The notes: generated by a model from the sequence alone, not told the origin. A DNA stretch of 64,000 bases from Fonsecaea monophora (GCF_001642475.1 NW_019174060.1:17711-81710), one strand, 5' to 3'. Positions 11,001 to 21,319 are shown, counted from the stretch's first letter. A program made the numbers and translations.

Positions 11001-11521
11001 AGTTCGACCACGAATCCGGTATCGAAAGCAGGCTATACGATGTCGGCGATGCTGCTGATGATGATGACGAGGACGACTTGAGGGGCGAAGGAGAAGATGA
11101 CGACGATAGTGATCACGATGACAAAACTTCGATTGACTCCGATTCGGACGACTATGTGCCCACGAGAGCTACCAAACGCAACTCCTCAGCGCCCAAACCT
11201 CGGGCTCAGGGAAATTCCACGGCCGCGTCTCAGCCATCCTCGCGGGGACGAACAAGAACAAGCACCAGGGCTGCCACAACGGTCATATCTAGTCCCACTC
11301 CGGACGACGACGGAGATGACAGCAAGTTTGAGTCTGACGCTGCCAACGACACAACAGCACGCCGGTCCAAGTCAAAGGGCGAACGAACCTCGCGGTCCAA
11401 GATCAAGCCAGACCTGGCGAAAGAAACCCGCTCGGCAGGTCGGCCTCGCACCCCCACCGCAGGAGGACGACGGTTGAGACGGGACAGCACCAAGGTCACG
11501 AGCCCGTACTTCAATGCCTAG
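8078..11521 (+). CDS. RAD4: DNA repair protein Rad4/XPC (Rhp41)
   Basis: An intron-free frame of 1147 residues. It recognises helix-distorting lesions at the start of nucleotide excision repair in the nucleus, usually bound to Rad23. Seen in order: a basic N-terminal tail with NLS-like PRKRRS; an acidic stretch around 70-110; a transglutaminase-like core starting near HNSIRNSWVSDREVQ (about 166) and continuing through LLRGLGIEARLVASLQPSG (about 340); BHD1 with NPFPTYWTE (about 440); the BHD1/2 region including PGKTKGFRFPVE; and BHD3 with NAYGNIDCFVPSMVPKGAVHI (about 720). After about 860 the protein is a long disordered tail of acidic runs and Ser/Arg-rich segments. It is longer than the yeast protein mainly through this tail. 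It faces the TDP1 gene. Confidence 0.95.
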   Translation: MPPFLPRKRRSTSPPAPSRETPVKKARLADVLDAQSRNFPGLQRTETFSLGSDDSESSLSDVDSEQFEDVPSNLRQPSASTHHDEKEEDEDEDIEWEDAAGYDHEKELPAYKPQSDGPIEITLRRADNEADNWIAQAAKKRKGPSKREKQVRVCTHQLHVQFLLWHNSIRNSWVSDREVQQILVQQLPPPIKKEVEKWKRASGLISVETEGIGDSTKGRGKRHDKQRAGDPRDERDWGRPSKRVEQGKPDMSNGDPLISLMKVLAAYWKKRFAVTAPGLRKRGYGTRQSLKQTIQSQRNDEHNPEVHGERIRNIQEFRQLARKSEGSRDVGAQLFTALLRGLGIEARLVASLQPSGFGWTKAEQALPKKAIEEVDSDTSLNDSESGDAKSISEITKTPARRKGGPRKPVKVGSELEDDDSSVVDITPTMPKKRPQKYDRDNPFPTYWTEAISPITHKILPVSPLVLTSPVATTPETLATFEPRGIKAEKTKTVMAYVIAYSSDGSAKDVTVRYLKKRIWPGKTKGFRFPVEKIPVYNKHGKVKRYEDYDWFKRVMSGYARPDPMRTAVDDVEDATDLVPQLPEKKDGGGQEVDTLQSLKASADYVLERFLRREEALRPNAKPVRIFVSGKGDNQKEEPVFRRSDVERCLTAESWHKEGRRPSAGEAPLKLVPVRAVTLTRKREAEEHERQTGEKQMQGLYSWDQTEYIIPPPIQNGVIPKNAYGNIDCFVPSMVPKGAVHIPLRGTVRICKKLQVDFAEAVTGFEFGNKRAVPICTGVVVAKENERAVKEAWHEFNEEQRKKQEKKIESMVLELWRKFVVGLRIRERVRDTYGDQNAVDELAVGKSQDQPIMLETDDEAPMAHRDLPETQTAEDDFGEGGGFLLDSDEEQLVESDLEVVHHQDAPKSHVSAHSISKGKERASDYQYPTPSSVSPLKPALRRRRPGKSILDEPGGSEHESSGLSAPPSDDSGDMEEFDHESGIESRLYDVGDAADDDDEDDLRGEGEDDDDSDHDDKTSIDSDSDDYVPTRATKRNSSAPKPRAQGNSTAASQPSSRGRTRTSTRAATTVISSPTPDDDGDDSKFESDAANDTTARRSKSKGERTSRSKIKPDLAKETRSAGRPRTPTAGGRRLRRDSTKVTSPYFNA

Positions 11522-12099
11522 CCACCAAACCGGGTATCTACTGTATATACACGGTAACAGGAAACGTGGGGGACTGGCTGCTAGAACCCGAACAGATCAG
11601 CTGAGTGGCCAAGACCGGAATACACGCACGGAGACGACAAGGAACGAAGACTTCTCTATTATTATGATAAAAGTGTGGGATGTATATGAATAGCTTGGAC
11701 CCTTGGGGATTGTAGAATCTCCTGGGTGCAGGCTGTAGATATGAGGTACATTGACGTACATAGATGTACGAGTATGATGAGCCCAGTGAGACGACCTTGA
11801 TAGTAATCTCCAGAGTCCTTGCTGTCTTCTCCTCATTCCGCTGGCGTGGACATACAGAAGTCGTTGTAATGGATACATCATTATCACCATTCGTCATGGC
11901 TTGTGGCCGCATCTGTGTTCCTCTCTCTCTTGACAACATCGTCCGTCACAGAGGTTGTGTCTCCCACCGAAGGAGGATAATCAATCTCATTACTGTCCAA
12001 GGGACGGTTGTCGTGATGGTGTTGTTAGGGGTGGGACACGGGAAAGAGACTGCAAAACGGGTTTCAGAGAGATGGAGAGAGAGAGAGAGAGACGACAGC
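11522..12099. other. Shared 3' region of convergent RAD4 and TDP1
   Basis: Carries the 3' ends of both transcripts. The only structured element is the GA-rich run at 12065-12092. No gene is seen. Confidence 0.6.
12065..12092. repeat. (GA)n microsatellite
   Basis: An almost perfect GA dinucleotide run, interrupted once by ATG, lies just beyond the TDP1 stop codon. Confidence 0.85.
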
Positions 12100-14157
12100 T
12101 CAGGTGAAATTCCTGGGCCATCGTCTACCCCAGCGGTCGGGCTGCTCGTACACGCCCTGCGGACTCCATGGCATGTCGCCGTCCTTGTAAGGCGTAAGGG
12201 GGAGGTCGTACGGGATGCGCAGGCCGACCAGTGTTTCGGGACCAGGCGATGCTTCGGCGATGTCGTTCGAGGTGTGTGGAGGGTGTTGAGGTGTATCTCC
12301 TCCGAACACGGGAATCATCTTTATCTTTCGGGCATCACTGGTCTCTTCTCCCACTGCACCGTGCTCGTCCGTCTCACTGGCGCCTTCGGCGTCAAAGTTC
12401 TCGGCAAACAGCTCTGGCCAGACAAGCACGCCGATCTCGTAGCTCTGCACGACAATCTCCTTATCTTTCACGCGGAGAGTGCCCCAGGCCTGCTGGCTTA
12501 GATTCGCGCTCGTCAACAACGCCCACTTCACCTCCGGTCTTGGTTTCGTCGTCATCGGCTTGCTGGCAAAGCACACATATGTCTTGATGTGTGGTGCCGC
12601 CTCGTCTCTTCCCGCTCTTGCGTCTTTGATTGAGCCTCTGGTCCATTGACACAATGATCTTCGAAGGCCAGTGATTTGTTTCAAGTGAGCAGCGGATTGT
12701 GCCTTTGTGTGGATGGATCCGCCGGATGCGTACCCGTCGAGCGATGCCGCAACGTTGTGAGGTGTTGGGTAGATGATTGAGATGCGCTCGGGCTCCCATT
12801 CACGTGCTGGACTGGTTGAGGTAAATTGCAGGGCAGAGTAGAGCACTGGGAAGAACTGATTTAGCCAGCTCTGTGGGAGGGTGGCGATTGAGGAAATCTG
12901 GCAAACAACATGCGGTGACTCTGTGCCTGTCTGCTTGTTGGATGGTATAGTCTTCCCTTGTGTTGGGAGAATCGATCTCAACGCTCGCAACAGACTTGGG
13001 TAGCCCCAGAGCTTCAAATCCCAGGCGACCTCGTTCTTCTGCGCGGTTGAGGACTCCTTCATTCGTGACGGAACGGAAGCAACAAGGGCACCTCTGACGG
13101 TTCTAAAATCGAATTGAGCCAGTTGTTCCCGCAGGTCCTTTGTTTTTGATGCGTATGCGGTGAGATAGGCGAGCAAATCATGCTTAAATCTCGTCCCAGT
13201 TCCTATCTTGCCCGGTTTGTCTACCTGCTTGCCTTCTAGAAGTGGTAGCATAGGAGACAGCCATGCCGCCTGGGTCATGTTGGTCCAGTCCTTCTCCAAA
13301 ATATTGGCTGTGTGGATAACAACCTGCGCAAGGTCATCGTGGGTAAAGAGAATGAACATCTTGCTATGGTGAGTTCCGAACTGGTCAGGCAAATAAGCAG
13401 TCGCGGCTTCAACATTGGTCCATCTCCGACACGCATCGTCGATGAGGATCTTGTTTGGAGAGTCATTCTTCCACGAGCCATGAAGAATCTTTACTTTGAC
13501 ACTGGGGCGAATATCGGGGTCGAAATGGGTCATCAGCCAGTCGACATCGAAGCAGTAGTTGAAGATCCATGCTTCCTTGATCAGTGGATTCCCGAGGATG
13601 TCATGTAGTGAGACAGTATCAGCGTTCTTGGAAGGCGGAAGGTCACGTATGGTCGTGAGTCTGAAAGGGGAGGGAACGAGCTTCGCTGTAGAGGTTTGGC
13701 TGGATTCAATGTTGGTGTATTGACTGTCTGAATCTGCGTGGACTCGCTTGGGTGATTGAATCTGAGGTAGCGGAGGACGAGGAGGATCGTCCTTTTTTGG
13801 GCTCTCGCTCGTCTGGGTCTGCGGCTGCGGCGTCGTTGTTCCCGATCTCGAGATGCCTGGAGGTGAGATTGACCTTGAGATTGAACTGAGGAACGCGGCT
13901 CTCTTCACCCGGATGGATGCTGGGTCCGCGACATTGCTGTCTGGAGGCGATCTCTGCGAGGCCGATGGAATGTGACTTGGGTTGGAGTCGAGCTTGACTC
14001 GTTTTGAAGGTCTTCCGGCCATCAGAGGGAAACCTGACAGCTGTCGTGTGAAGTTGTGAGCAGGTTGAAATCCTGAGCGAGTTGCGGCGAAGATGGATGA
14101 AAGAGTCGAGCGAGAAGTGAATCGGAAGATCCCGAAGGTGACGCACGACACCGACAT
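12100..14157 (-). CDS. TDP1: Tyrosyl-DNA phosphodiesterase 1
   Basis: One exon, 685 residues. The enzyme removes topoisomerase I peptides and other adducts from DNA 3' ends. Both HKD half-sites are present: HHSKMFILF near residue 263, followed by TAN, and HIKTYVCF near 522, followed by SANLSQQAWG. Each supplies the catalytic His and Lys of the phospholipase-D fold. The first 45 residues have no acidic residue and are rich in Ser, Thr, Arg and Phe, like a mitochondrial presequence. A second in-frame Met (codon 46, ATG at 14022) starts MAGRPSKRVKLD, whose KRVKLD matches the core of the c-Myc nuclear signal. Leaky scanning could therefore yield two isoforms; the first ATG has T at -3, a weak context. 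Residues 60-150 look disordered. Convergent with RAD4 and about 280 bases upstream of the ALG7 stop codon on the same strand. Confidence 0.93.
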   Translation of the reverse strand: MSVSCVTFGIFRFTSRSTLSSIFAATRSGFQPAHNFTRQLSGFPLMAGRPSKRVKLDSNPSHIPSASQRSPPDSNVADPASIRVKRAAFLSSISRSISPPGISRSGTTTPQPQTQTSESPKKDDPPRPPLPQIQSPKRVHADSDSQYTNIESSQTSTAKLVPSPFRLTTIRDLPPSKNADTVSLHDILGNPLIKEAWIFNYCFDVDWLMTHFDPDIRPSVKVKILHGSWKNDSPNKILIDDACRRWTNVEAATAYLPDQFGTHHSKMFILFTHDDLAQVVIHTANILEKDWTNMTQAAWLSPMLPLLEGKQVDKPGKIGTGTRFKHDLLAYLTAYASKTKDLREQLAQFDFRTVRGALVASVPSRMKESSTAQKNEVAWDLKLWGYPSLLRALRSILPTQGKTIPSNKQTGTESPHVVCQISSIATLPQSWLNQFFPVLYSALQFTSTSPAREWEPERISIIYPTPHNVAASLDGYASGGSIHTKAQSAAHLKQITGLRRSLCQWTRGSIKDARAGRDEAAPHIKTYVCFASKPMTTKPRPEVKWALLTSANLSQQAWGTLRVKDKEIVVQSYEIGVLVWPELFAENFDAEGASETDEHGAVGEETSDARKIKMIPVFGGDTPQHPPHTSNDIAEASPGPETLVGLRIPYDLPLTPYKDGDMPWSPQGVYEQPDRWGRRWPRNFT

Positions 14158-14433
14158 TTACCAAAGACCTGCCCGATCACCCCATACAACGACTCGGTAG
14201 CCTTACAAACTCATCTGGGGATCCTATTACCCGTGTAAGGCAATTTGCAGTTAACTAGAAGACGCATTAGGACACGCTTGGAAGGCTGGAAGGCTGCAGT
14301 GGGTGACCTGGGATTCGGATCATCTTCGGCACATACTACACGAGGAATACAAGGCATATCAGATAAAGGTTGATTCGTCTATATCACAGGGGTATCAATC
14401 AAGGTCTATACGCTATTTCACGCCATATGTCTA

Positions 14434-15927
14434 CTACACCGCAGACCCCAGCCCCCGATTATCAATGCCGAATATTATCAACGCCATCGTGTGCCGCACA
14501 AACAGCCCTAAGAGGCCACAGCACGTCTGCATGACCAGCAACTCCCTTGTGAGCTGTTCTTCTCTCATAGGACCCCTCCATACCAGCCACAAATTGATAA
14601 TGGTCAGATTCGATGTGCTAGAGATGCGGTTCGTCTTGGAATCCACCGTCACTTGAATTAGGTGTAACTTCTCGAGGAAGAAGAATACCGCCGTGAGAAG
14701 CTTGCTGGGAGGCCTCTCCGGTGGCCATGGTGTCACACTGGGCTCGAGGAGGCCTGTTCTTGCGTTAAACTTGGGTAGCCGATGTCGAGGACACGGAATC
14801 AGGTGGAATAGCTGTGGAGTACTGTAGAGGAAGTTGGCAATCTGTGGAATCAGAAGCAGAAGGAGTGTCTTGCTGAAATGCGCCATGATCGCCACCACCG
14901 CAAATGTCATGCCTGCGACATAGCAATATGTGTCCCCAACGAAGACTCTAGCTGGGTATCGGTTGTGGATGTAAAGGGCTGTCGACACGGCCAAGAATGG
15001 CAATAAGATATACAGCGTCATGAGATGTCCATCGGTGGCAGGATGTGGGCGCGTTGCATAGGCGTGGTTCAAGACCGGATTCCCAGGGAAAGGGACCAGA
15101 TAGAGTGCTGAATTGAGCACCAAGAGTCCCGCAATCACCAGTGACTGTCCAACTTCAATCCCATTGACCCCTGCGAGGATGTTGATGGAGTTTGGGGCAA
15201 ATATTGACAGTGCTGACATGTACAGGTAATAGAAGAATGACAGGTCGATGAGACGAGCTTGATTAGGCATGTAAGGGACAAGGAAATTGGGAACCACCAC
15301 CGAAGTGACGCCAAAGTCGACATAGTAAACAATCAGCAGGGGTAGTGATGCTACCGCGGGGATGAAGAACTTGTGTCTCCAGCGAAGGTCGAGGAGGTCG
15401 TCGCATATACCAAGTATGGTCGTGGCTTGGAGCGTGTTCAGTGCCGATTGATACGAGGACAGTTTCGAGTGAGGAAATCGGTGCAAAAAGCGTCCAGTCT
15501 CGACCTCAGTGACTGTGAGAACGACATCCCGGTTTCCTCCACCGGACGTAGCAGCGACGATGTCCTTGTAGAAGGCGAAAGGAATGAAGGCCATCAGAGC
15601 CAGTATGTAGACCGCCGCAGCCACTGCCCCCATGGCCTCAGGACTATGCAGATTAGCGTCCGCACCCTATTCAGCATTGAAAACTGCTCACATCTCTTTA
15701 GGCATGATCTTGCTCATGTCTCTCCCTTTCAGGCCAGCCTTGACAAAAGCCGGGCCGGACCATCGCACAAAAGCATAAGTCATAGAGAAAGCCAGGGTCG
15801 AGAACGCGAGGGATGCCACAAGAGGGGCTCCATCTCCCTGGAAGGTGTTGGCAATCACAGCCAGAGAAGCTCCGGTGGCCACAAACAGCGACCATTTCTC
15901 TGAAGGGCTGAGTGCGGAAGAAGCCAT
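14434..15927 (-). CDS. ALG7: UDP-GlcNAc:dolichyl-phosphate GlcNAc-1-phosphotransferase
   Basis: Two exons, 15927-15692 and 15643-14434, joined over a 48-base intron, give 481 residues. The enzyme makes GlcNAc-PP-dolichol, the first step of N-glycan assembly at the endoplasmic reticulum, and is the tunicamycin target. Exon 1 contributes the first membrane segments and GRDMSKIMPKEI; exon 2 opens with PEAMGAVAA. The family signatures LGICDDLLDLRWRHKFFIPA (Asp-rich metal site) and NSINILAGVNGIEVGQS are clear, as is FVGDTYCYVAGMTFAV. Multiple hydrophobic helices fit the usual ten-span topology. Start at MASSALSP was preferred although the frame stays open about 100 codons further upstream, because those codons have no family resemblance. 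Divergent from SEH1. Confidence 0.95.
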
Positions 15928-16535
15928 GATGTTCTTGATGTAAGATGCGACTTTTGTGTTACCTCGACCGCACAGAGATGGGAGCCATGGTAATGCTTCA
16001 CCCAGACGAGACTGCGCGCCGGTGAATGTACCAACAACAGCCTTTTTGTCGAACAATGGTAGGATGCTGTGAGATATCAAGTTGGCGACCTGACAATCTG
16101 TCCTTTGGTCAATCCCAGCTTGTAGTCTTCGGAATAATGATAATCCGACGGAGCCAGCCTCGCAGATATTCAGCCAATCAGGGGCTGCTTGAAACCAACC
16201 AACCAAACCTCGAAAGCTACTATTGACATCCACGAAAATGCCTCTCTATTTCTTGCTCTCTGTATCCAATATTGTCAGTTGTGGGTTATACCGAGCTCCG
16301 AGACACCTCTAAGAATCTATCTACCGGAAATGAAAGCTATTAGCATGCAATGTCTCAGCACGGCCTAACCTGACACATCCTTGTCCATCAATCGACCTCA
16401 GGAATGAAGTATTTACTTCCCCCAAGCCACTTATGACCACGACTTCCCCTGCCGAATCTGCTCTCTGCTTGATCACTCAGACGTTCAATTGAGCAGCTTC
16501 CGGGTCGCTACTAATAGCGCCGTCTGCTCTCCACA
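15928..16535. other. Divergent promoter region ALG7/SEH1
   Basis: About 600 bases between two start codons. A minus-strand open frame continuous with ALG7 exon 1 crosses 15928-16233 but is most likely leader. No sharper promoter element is assigned. Confidence 0.5.
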
Positions 16536-18149
16536 ATGGGTAAAAGCTCGGCGTTCGATCCGGGCCATCACGATCGCGTCACAGTGGTGCACACCAACTT
16601 CAACGGCACCCTCATCCTGACGGCGTCGATAGACCACCGGATCAAGGTCTGGGAGCGAGATCCGAAGACGGGTGAGAGAAAGTTGCTGGACACCTTCACG
16701 GCACATGACTCCGATGTGAGAGATGTGAGTTTTAAAGAAATCCTTTTGGCTTCCCGATCCCATCTATTTTCCTTTCCTCTTTTTATGCGTACTCCCTGCT
16801 AACCAGACAACGCAATATGTACCAAAAAGGCCAAGTTCCTACACCCAACGCTAGGCACACACCTAGGCAGCATAGGCAACGATCTCAAATTCCACCTCTG
16901 GAGTGAAGACGCTTCGCAAGCTCCTCGAGGAGGCCATCGGTTTAGGCGCGTCGCGACAATCCCATCGACGCCGCGCGTGCCATTTGTGAGCATGGACGTC
17001 AAGACGCTGGCAACGGACCACGTGTCGACGTTCCTGGCCCTGATTGACCGACAGGGCCTGCTGAGCATCTACGAGCCGAGCACACCGGACGATCTGCGAG
17101 AGTGGACGCTACTGGACTGCTTCAACGTGTGCGCGACGGGTACAAGCGCCACGCCCGGCCGCGGCGAAGAGACCAGCTTCAAAGTGCGCTTCGACCCGAA
17201 CCCGACGCCGCTGGCTTACATCAACTCGGTCAGCGACGACCGCGACCAATTGGGCATCGTGGTCTGCGCGCTCAACGAGGTCAAGATCTATCGCAGCGTC
17301 GTGCCCTCGCACACCGGTACCAGCGCGGACGTGAGCATGGGTGGCATAGGCATGGGCATCAGCGGTGGCACGGGCATCTCGGGTGGCAGCAACGCCAGCC
17401 ACCGACTGATGTTCTACGAGGCCATCAGACTGCCCACGCATCCAACGCTGGTGCGGGACGTGGCATGGGCGCCGTTCAGCGTGCGTGGCACCGACCGCAT
17501 CGCGACGGCGTGCAAAGACGGCGCCGTACGCATCTTTGAACTCGGTGTCGCTGACGGCCCTGGCGCTGCGGCCAGAGACGGCGATGACAGTCGGCAACAG
17601 CGCAACAATGGCCCTCCAGGCCGCAACAACGGCGCAGACCCGCAACACTCTACACCAACGCCAACAACACGTAGCATGAGTATGCAACAACAGTCACAAC
17701 AGCAACATCAATCGAGTCTGACGACCCAAATCGCCGGCCGACACGGGACCACCGTGACGCACCACACGTCCCCTTCGTCCTCCGGGACATCGGCGCCGCA
17801 ACACTCGGCGAACCCCGCCCGGACGGCCTACACGTTTCCTTACATGACCACCCTCTCGTCTGCTACCACGCTCGCCCAGGCGCACACGGACGCCTGGTCC
17901 GTCATGTTCGACTCGCAGGGCCAGGTGCTCATGAGCACCGGCGGCGACGGGGTGACCAAGGTGTGGAGGAAGAGTGTGCTGGGTGGGCAGTGGATGATGT
18001 TTGCGGGACAGGAGATTACGGGTGATGATAATGATGATGACGACGACGAGGATGAAGATGATGATGACGATGACGATGAAGCGGACGAAGAACACAGGGA
18101 AGACGGCAATAGAGTGAATGGGAAGAAACAGGGGACAGAGACGGCGTAG
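16536..18149 (+). CDS. SEH1: Nucleoporin Seh1 (WD40 protein)
   Basis: Exons 16536-16724 and 16830-18149 give 502 residues. Seh1 is an open beta-propeller shared by the Y complex of the nuclear pore and the SEACAT/GATOR2 regulator of TORC1. The opening GHHDRVTVVHTNFNGTLILT with ASIDHRIKVWE is blade 1. DSDVRDAKFLHPTLGTHLGSIGNDLKFHLW across the splice is blade 2. RGEETSFKVRFDPNPTPLAY and VRDVAWAPFSVRGTDRIATACKDGAVRIFEL follow. About 110 residues rich in Gln, Ser, Asn and Thr, at roughly 320-430, interrupt the last blades. The final blade is DAWSVMFDSQGQVLMSTGGDGVTKVW. The C-terminus adds a run of about 30 mostly Asp/Glu residues encoded by GAT/GAC repeats. The insert and acidic tail make it longer than yeast Seh1 (about 350). 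Convergent with ACB1. Confidence 0.9.
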
Positions 18150-18425
18150 GATGACCACAGTGTGTATGTGTGTGGTTATGGCGAGGACATCCCTCCTGTG
18201 CTACTTTGGGCCTGGTTCTCAAGAGGTCCACGACTTTCGTCGATCGAAAAATCCACAACGCGGCAAACCGTCAGCGTTGCTACTACAACCATAAAGAGGC
18301 AAGTTGTGTTGTGTTGGTGTGTCTGAGAAAGATGTATTGGTCAAAAGTCAAGAACAACCGTTCAGCCGTGGGCACTACCAAGTCTGTCCGCTTCCATGGC
18401 CTGCCTGCTGCCCAAGGAGACCTCT

Positions 18426-19153
18426 TTAATTCCCGCCGACGGCCTCGGGCGCCTTGTGCGGATCAAAGCCGTACTTGAGCTTGAGACTGTCGACGAGCTT
18501 GATGTAGCGCTCCTCAGCGGCCTCGGCGGTGGTACCGGCATCGACCTCCTTCTGCCAGGCCTTGTGCTTCGCTTTGCCCTGTTCACAAGAGACAAAGAAT
18601 CGGGTTAGTGGCATGGACTTTTTTTGGGATGGAAATATACAAAGTGATATATAGGATTGGGGTCTGGTACCTTCAGGTCGAACATTCCTGGAGCGGGAGC
18701 CTTGGAGATATCCTCGCCATTGGCGACCTTGAAGAGGGCGTAAAGCTAGATATTACGGAGAGATTAGTTAGAATTTGTTAATGCTTAGGTCTTGCTTAGG
18801 AAGAAAAAAATCATAGGGCCGTCCAGGAACAGAAATGTGGGATGTTCAGAAGCTTTGTGACACAGGGTTGGCGGGACAGAGCTGCTAGGAGAAGATGCCT
18901 CCACGTAGAGCATCCAGCATTTTGCAATCATTTGCAATGGTCTCACCAACTCGATCGTAGTGGGGGCTCGTGTCTCCTTTCCTCCCGTTTCCTTTTTTCA
19001 GGGGCCCCCTCCCTTACATTCCTCTCCACCGAAAGTTGCCAGCAAGAAAAGACATGTCAGATAGGAACTCACCTCCAATAACTCGTCATTGCTGGGCTTG
19101 GCCTTGAGCAGACGACTGTCGTCGGCGGCCTTTTGAAACGCTGCGGAAGGCAT
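18426..19153 (-). CDS. ACB1: Acyl-CoA-binding protein
   Basis: Three exons, 19153-19073, 18745-18671 and 18578-18426, give 102 residues. The protein binds medium- and long-chain acyl-CoA esters in the cytosol and feeds them to lipid metabolism. It keeps the four-helix signature: FQKAADDSRLLKAKPSNDELLELYALFKVANGED in exons 1-2, then the KAPAPGMFDLKGKAKHKAWQKE segment that contains the acyl-CoA contacts, and a final helix with RYIKLVDSLKLKYG. Intron 1 is unusually long for this window (327 bases); intron 2 is 92 bases with CACTAAC as branch site. Only 276 bases separate its stop from that of SEH1. Confidence 0.95.
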
Positions 19154-20330
19154 CTTTTCAACGACCCGGAGATTGTATTTTGTTTACTTTTTTCCTTTTC
19201 CGAACTAAAAGGCAGGCCCTGGCTGCACTCGCAAAACTGAGAGGAAGAGAAATCTCTGAGAGGGAGGCTTGGATGGAGTTAACGGACGGTGTGGAGGGGT
19301 GCCTGCGTTGCGTGCTCAGCGTTAGCACCGACTGACCCTAGTCACAAGAACATGTATAACAGAGACGGCTGAAGGGTGAACTGGCTGCTAGGCAAGATCT
19401 AGAGCCGGATGGACGGCGAATGTCTGTGAGAGGGAATGTCCTCGATCCATCAAGGACTGGAGGTTGAGACACCACCTCTAGTGTCACCGCCTACCGTGGT
19501 GGTGGTAATGACGCATTGGTCGCTTGGAGGGGTAATAGAGACAGTAACTGACCTCTGGTGTTTCTTGGTTGGCAGGATACTGTATCAAGATTCTGCTCAA
19601 GGTACAACGCAAGCAATGCAGAGCAGATGTCACAAGGATGTAAAACACCGCAGGCGGAGGAAACGTCAACAGATGGTAATTATTTGGTGGTTGATCCCCC
19701 CAACCAAAAAACGACGTCAGAGTCCAGAGGACCCATTTCTTTGCGCTTTTGGTGGGGGACGAATATCCTCCGAGTGGCGCTGACCGAGGGCTGTTTCTTT
19801 ACCAAGTCACGCAAGTACAAGTACGAGGTACCTCGTTGTTGAACCAGCCACACAGCTACAGGAGGTAGTGTTTGTGAACAACAAGTCACTATTTTCATTG
19901 CTGGTGGCAAAGGCTGTTGCTGTTGCCATTGCTGTTATTCATCCACCATTAGGATCACTATCCAGCAGAGCATTGTCCAGCAATCATTAACTCATCCAGC
20001 TCTTTTTTGGTTTCCGAGGCTGATCGTGAGTGTAGATCAAAGTGCTGCACCAAAGCCACTCCATCTGAAAAGAGATCCAGTAAAAAGCACATGTAGTCGC
20101 ATTCCCATCCATCGTGCTCCATACGCCGTTGCGTGCTTGTGATGATCCGTAGCCCCCGCTTTCAATATGCTCACTCCTCAGTCTATGACAAGTGCCATAT
20201 CACACCAACAAGAGTGGATCATTGATCGTGCTTCATGTTGCACATGAGCACCAATGAAACGTATGTCGTTTACACCAACGAGGTTATCCAAGAGGACGAC
20301 CACCGCGAGATCTCCTCTGAGGCACAGCGA
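19154..20330. other. Gene-free stretch, 1.2 kb
   Basis: Promoter of ACB1 on one side and 3' region of the CHIP-like gene on the other. The palindrome at 19823-19836 is the only element noted. Confidence 0.6.
19823..19836. repeat. Perfect 14-bp palindrome
   Basis: ACGAGGTACCTCGT, self-complementary and centred on GGTACC, in intergenic DNA. It belongs to the same style as the elements at 2434, 30390 and 41354. Confidence 0.8.
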
Positions 20331-21319
20331 CTACCAATCAGCGGCCCAACCGTTCTTCTCCAGAAACTCTGCACAGGCATTCTTCAACGCGACATTGGGT
20401 ATCAGGTTGTCCGGCTTGAGAGGCTGCCTTGTGAGGGGGTCAGTTCCGACGACCTTGATGTGTTTTAACAAAGACACCCGCTCGTATGAGACGCCAGTAG
20501 GTGTTACAACAGGGTCGTGCATCACTTCGAACGTTATGGGGTCAATGAGCCAGTCAGGGACAACCTGTGCACGGCAGCCAGATTAGCAACATAGTCACAT
20601 AGAGGCAACGTCTGTGCACATACTCTCTCCGCCGAATCTGGTACACCCTTGTCCTCAAAGCCCCGTCTGATATTTGCTCTTCTCACTTCAGCCTCTCTTT
20701 GAAGTTCTTCAATCTCCTCCCGACGTCCCGTGTCCCCAATCTCGCCTGCCTTGAACTTTTCTTCCACAGCGTCAAGGTCTCGTTGTAATTGTGCGTCCAG
20801 CAGGTCTTCAACCAATGCCAACGTCTCATTCATCTCTCGCAAACGCGCCGTCTCTTTAGCCTGCCATTGTGCTTGCTTCGCTTTCAAAATGAAATTGCTG
20901 ATCAACTCTGCAGAGCTGTCGTGTGTCTCTAGACAAATGGCATATGCTGTTTTGGCCTCCTCCAGCGCTTCGGTGACATGACGTTGCGCCAGGAGGGCTT
21001 GCGCCAGATAATAATGAGATTTCATGGCGGCATTCTTGTGTTTGACACCGTATAATTCTATCGCCTTGCGCGCGTCGGTTTCAGCGCCGGGCCAGTCTTG
21101 GAGACGGATGCGGGTGAGGGCTCGGTTAGCAAAGACTTTGGGGTCGGAGCGGGAGTGTTCAGCGATCCTGTTTCATTTACAAGGTTAGGACCTTGGATGT
21201 TCAAAGACAAACGCAGCGATGAGGGTGGAACGAGAGACGCACGCTTGGGTATAGAGTTGCTCGGCTTCCTTGTACTCGCCGGCTTTGAACTTCTCGTTGC
21301 CTAGTTCTCGGAAAGACAT
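20331..21319 (-). CDS. CHIP/STUB1-like TPR and U-box E3 ubiquitin ligase
   Basis: Exons 21319-21243, 21167-20624 and 20564-20331 give 284 residues (human CHIP 303). CHIP binds the C-termini of Hsp70 and Hsp90 through TPRs and ubiquitinates their clients in the cytosol. The N-terminal half has three TPR helical pairs: ELGNEKFKAGEYKEAEQLYTQA, then SDPKVFANRALTRIRLQDWPGAETDARKAI, then SHYYLAQALLAQRHVTEALEEAKTAY. A charged helical hairpin follows (about 150-200). The C-terminal U-box carries DPITFEVMHDPVVTPTGVSYER and a conserved DPLTRQPL. Both introns have GT-AG ends and preserve frame. The start MSFRELGNEKFK matches where TPR1 should begin. Confidence 0.92.

Noticed and set aside
15928..16233. 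About 100 extra in-frame codons upstream of ALG7.
   Set aside because: No family resemblance; MASSALSP leads directly into the first membrane segment, as expected for ALG7.
18021..18085. GAT/GAC trinucleotide repeat as an independent microsatellite.
   Set aside because: It is inside the SEH1 coding sequence and encodes the acidic tail; described there.
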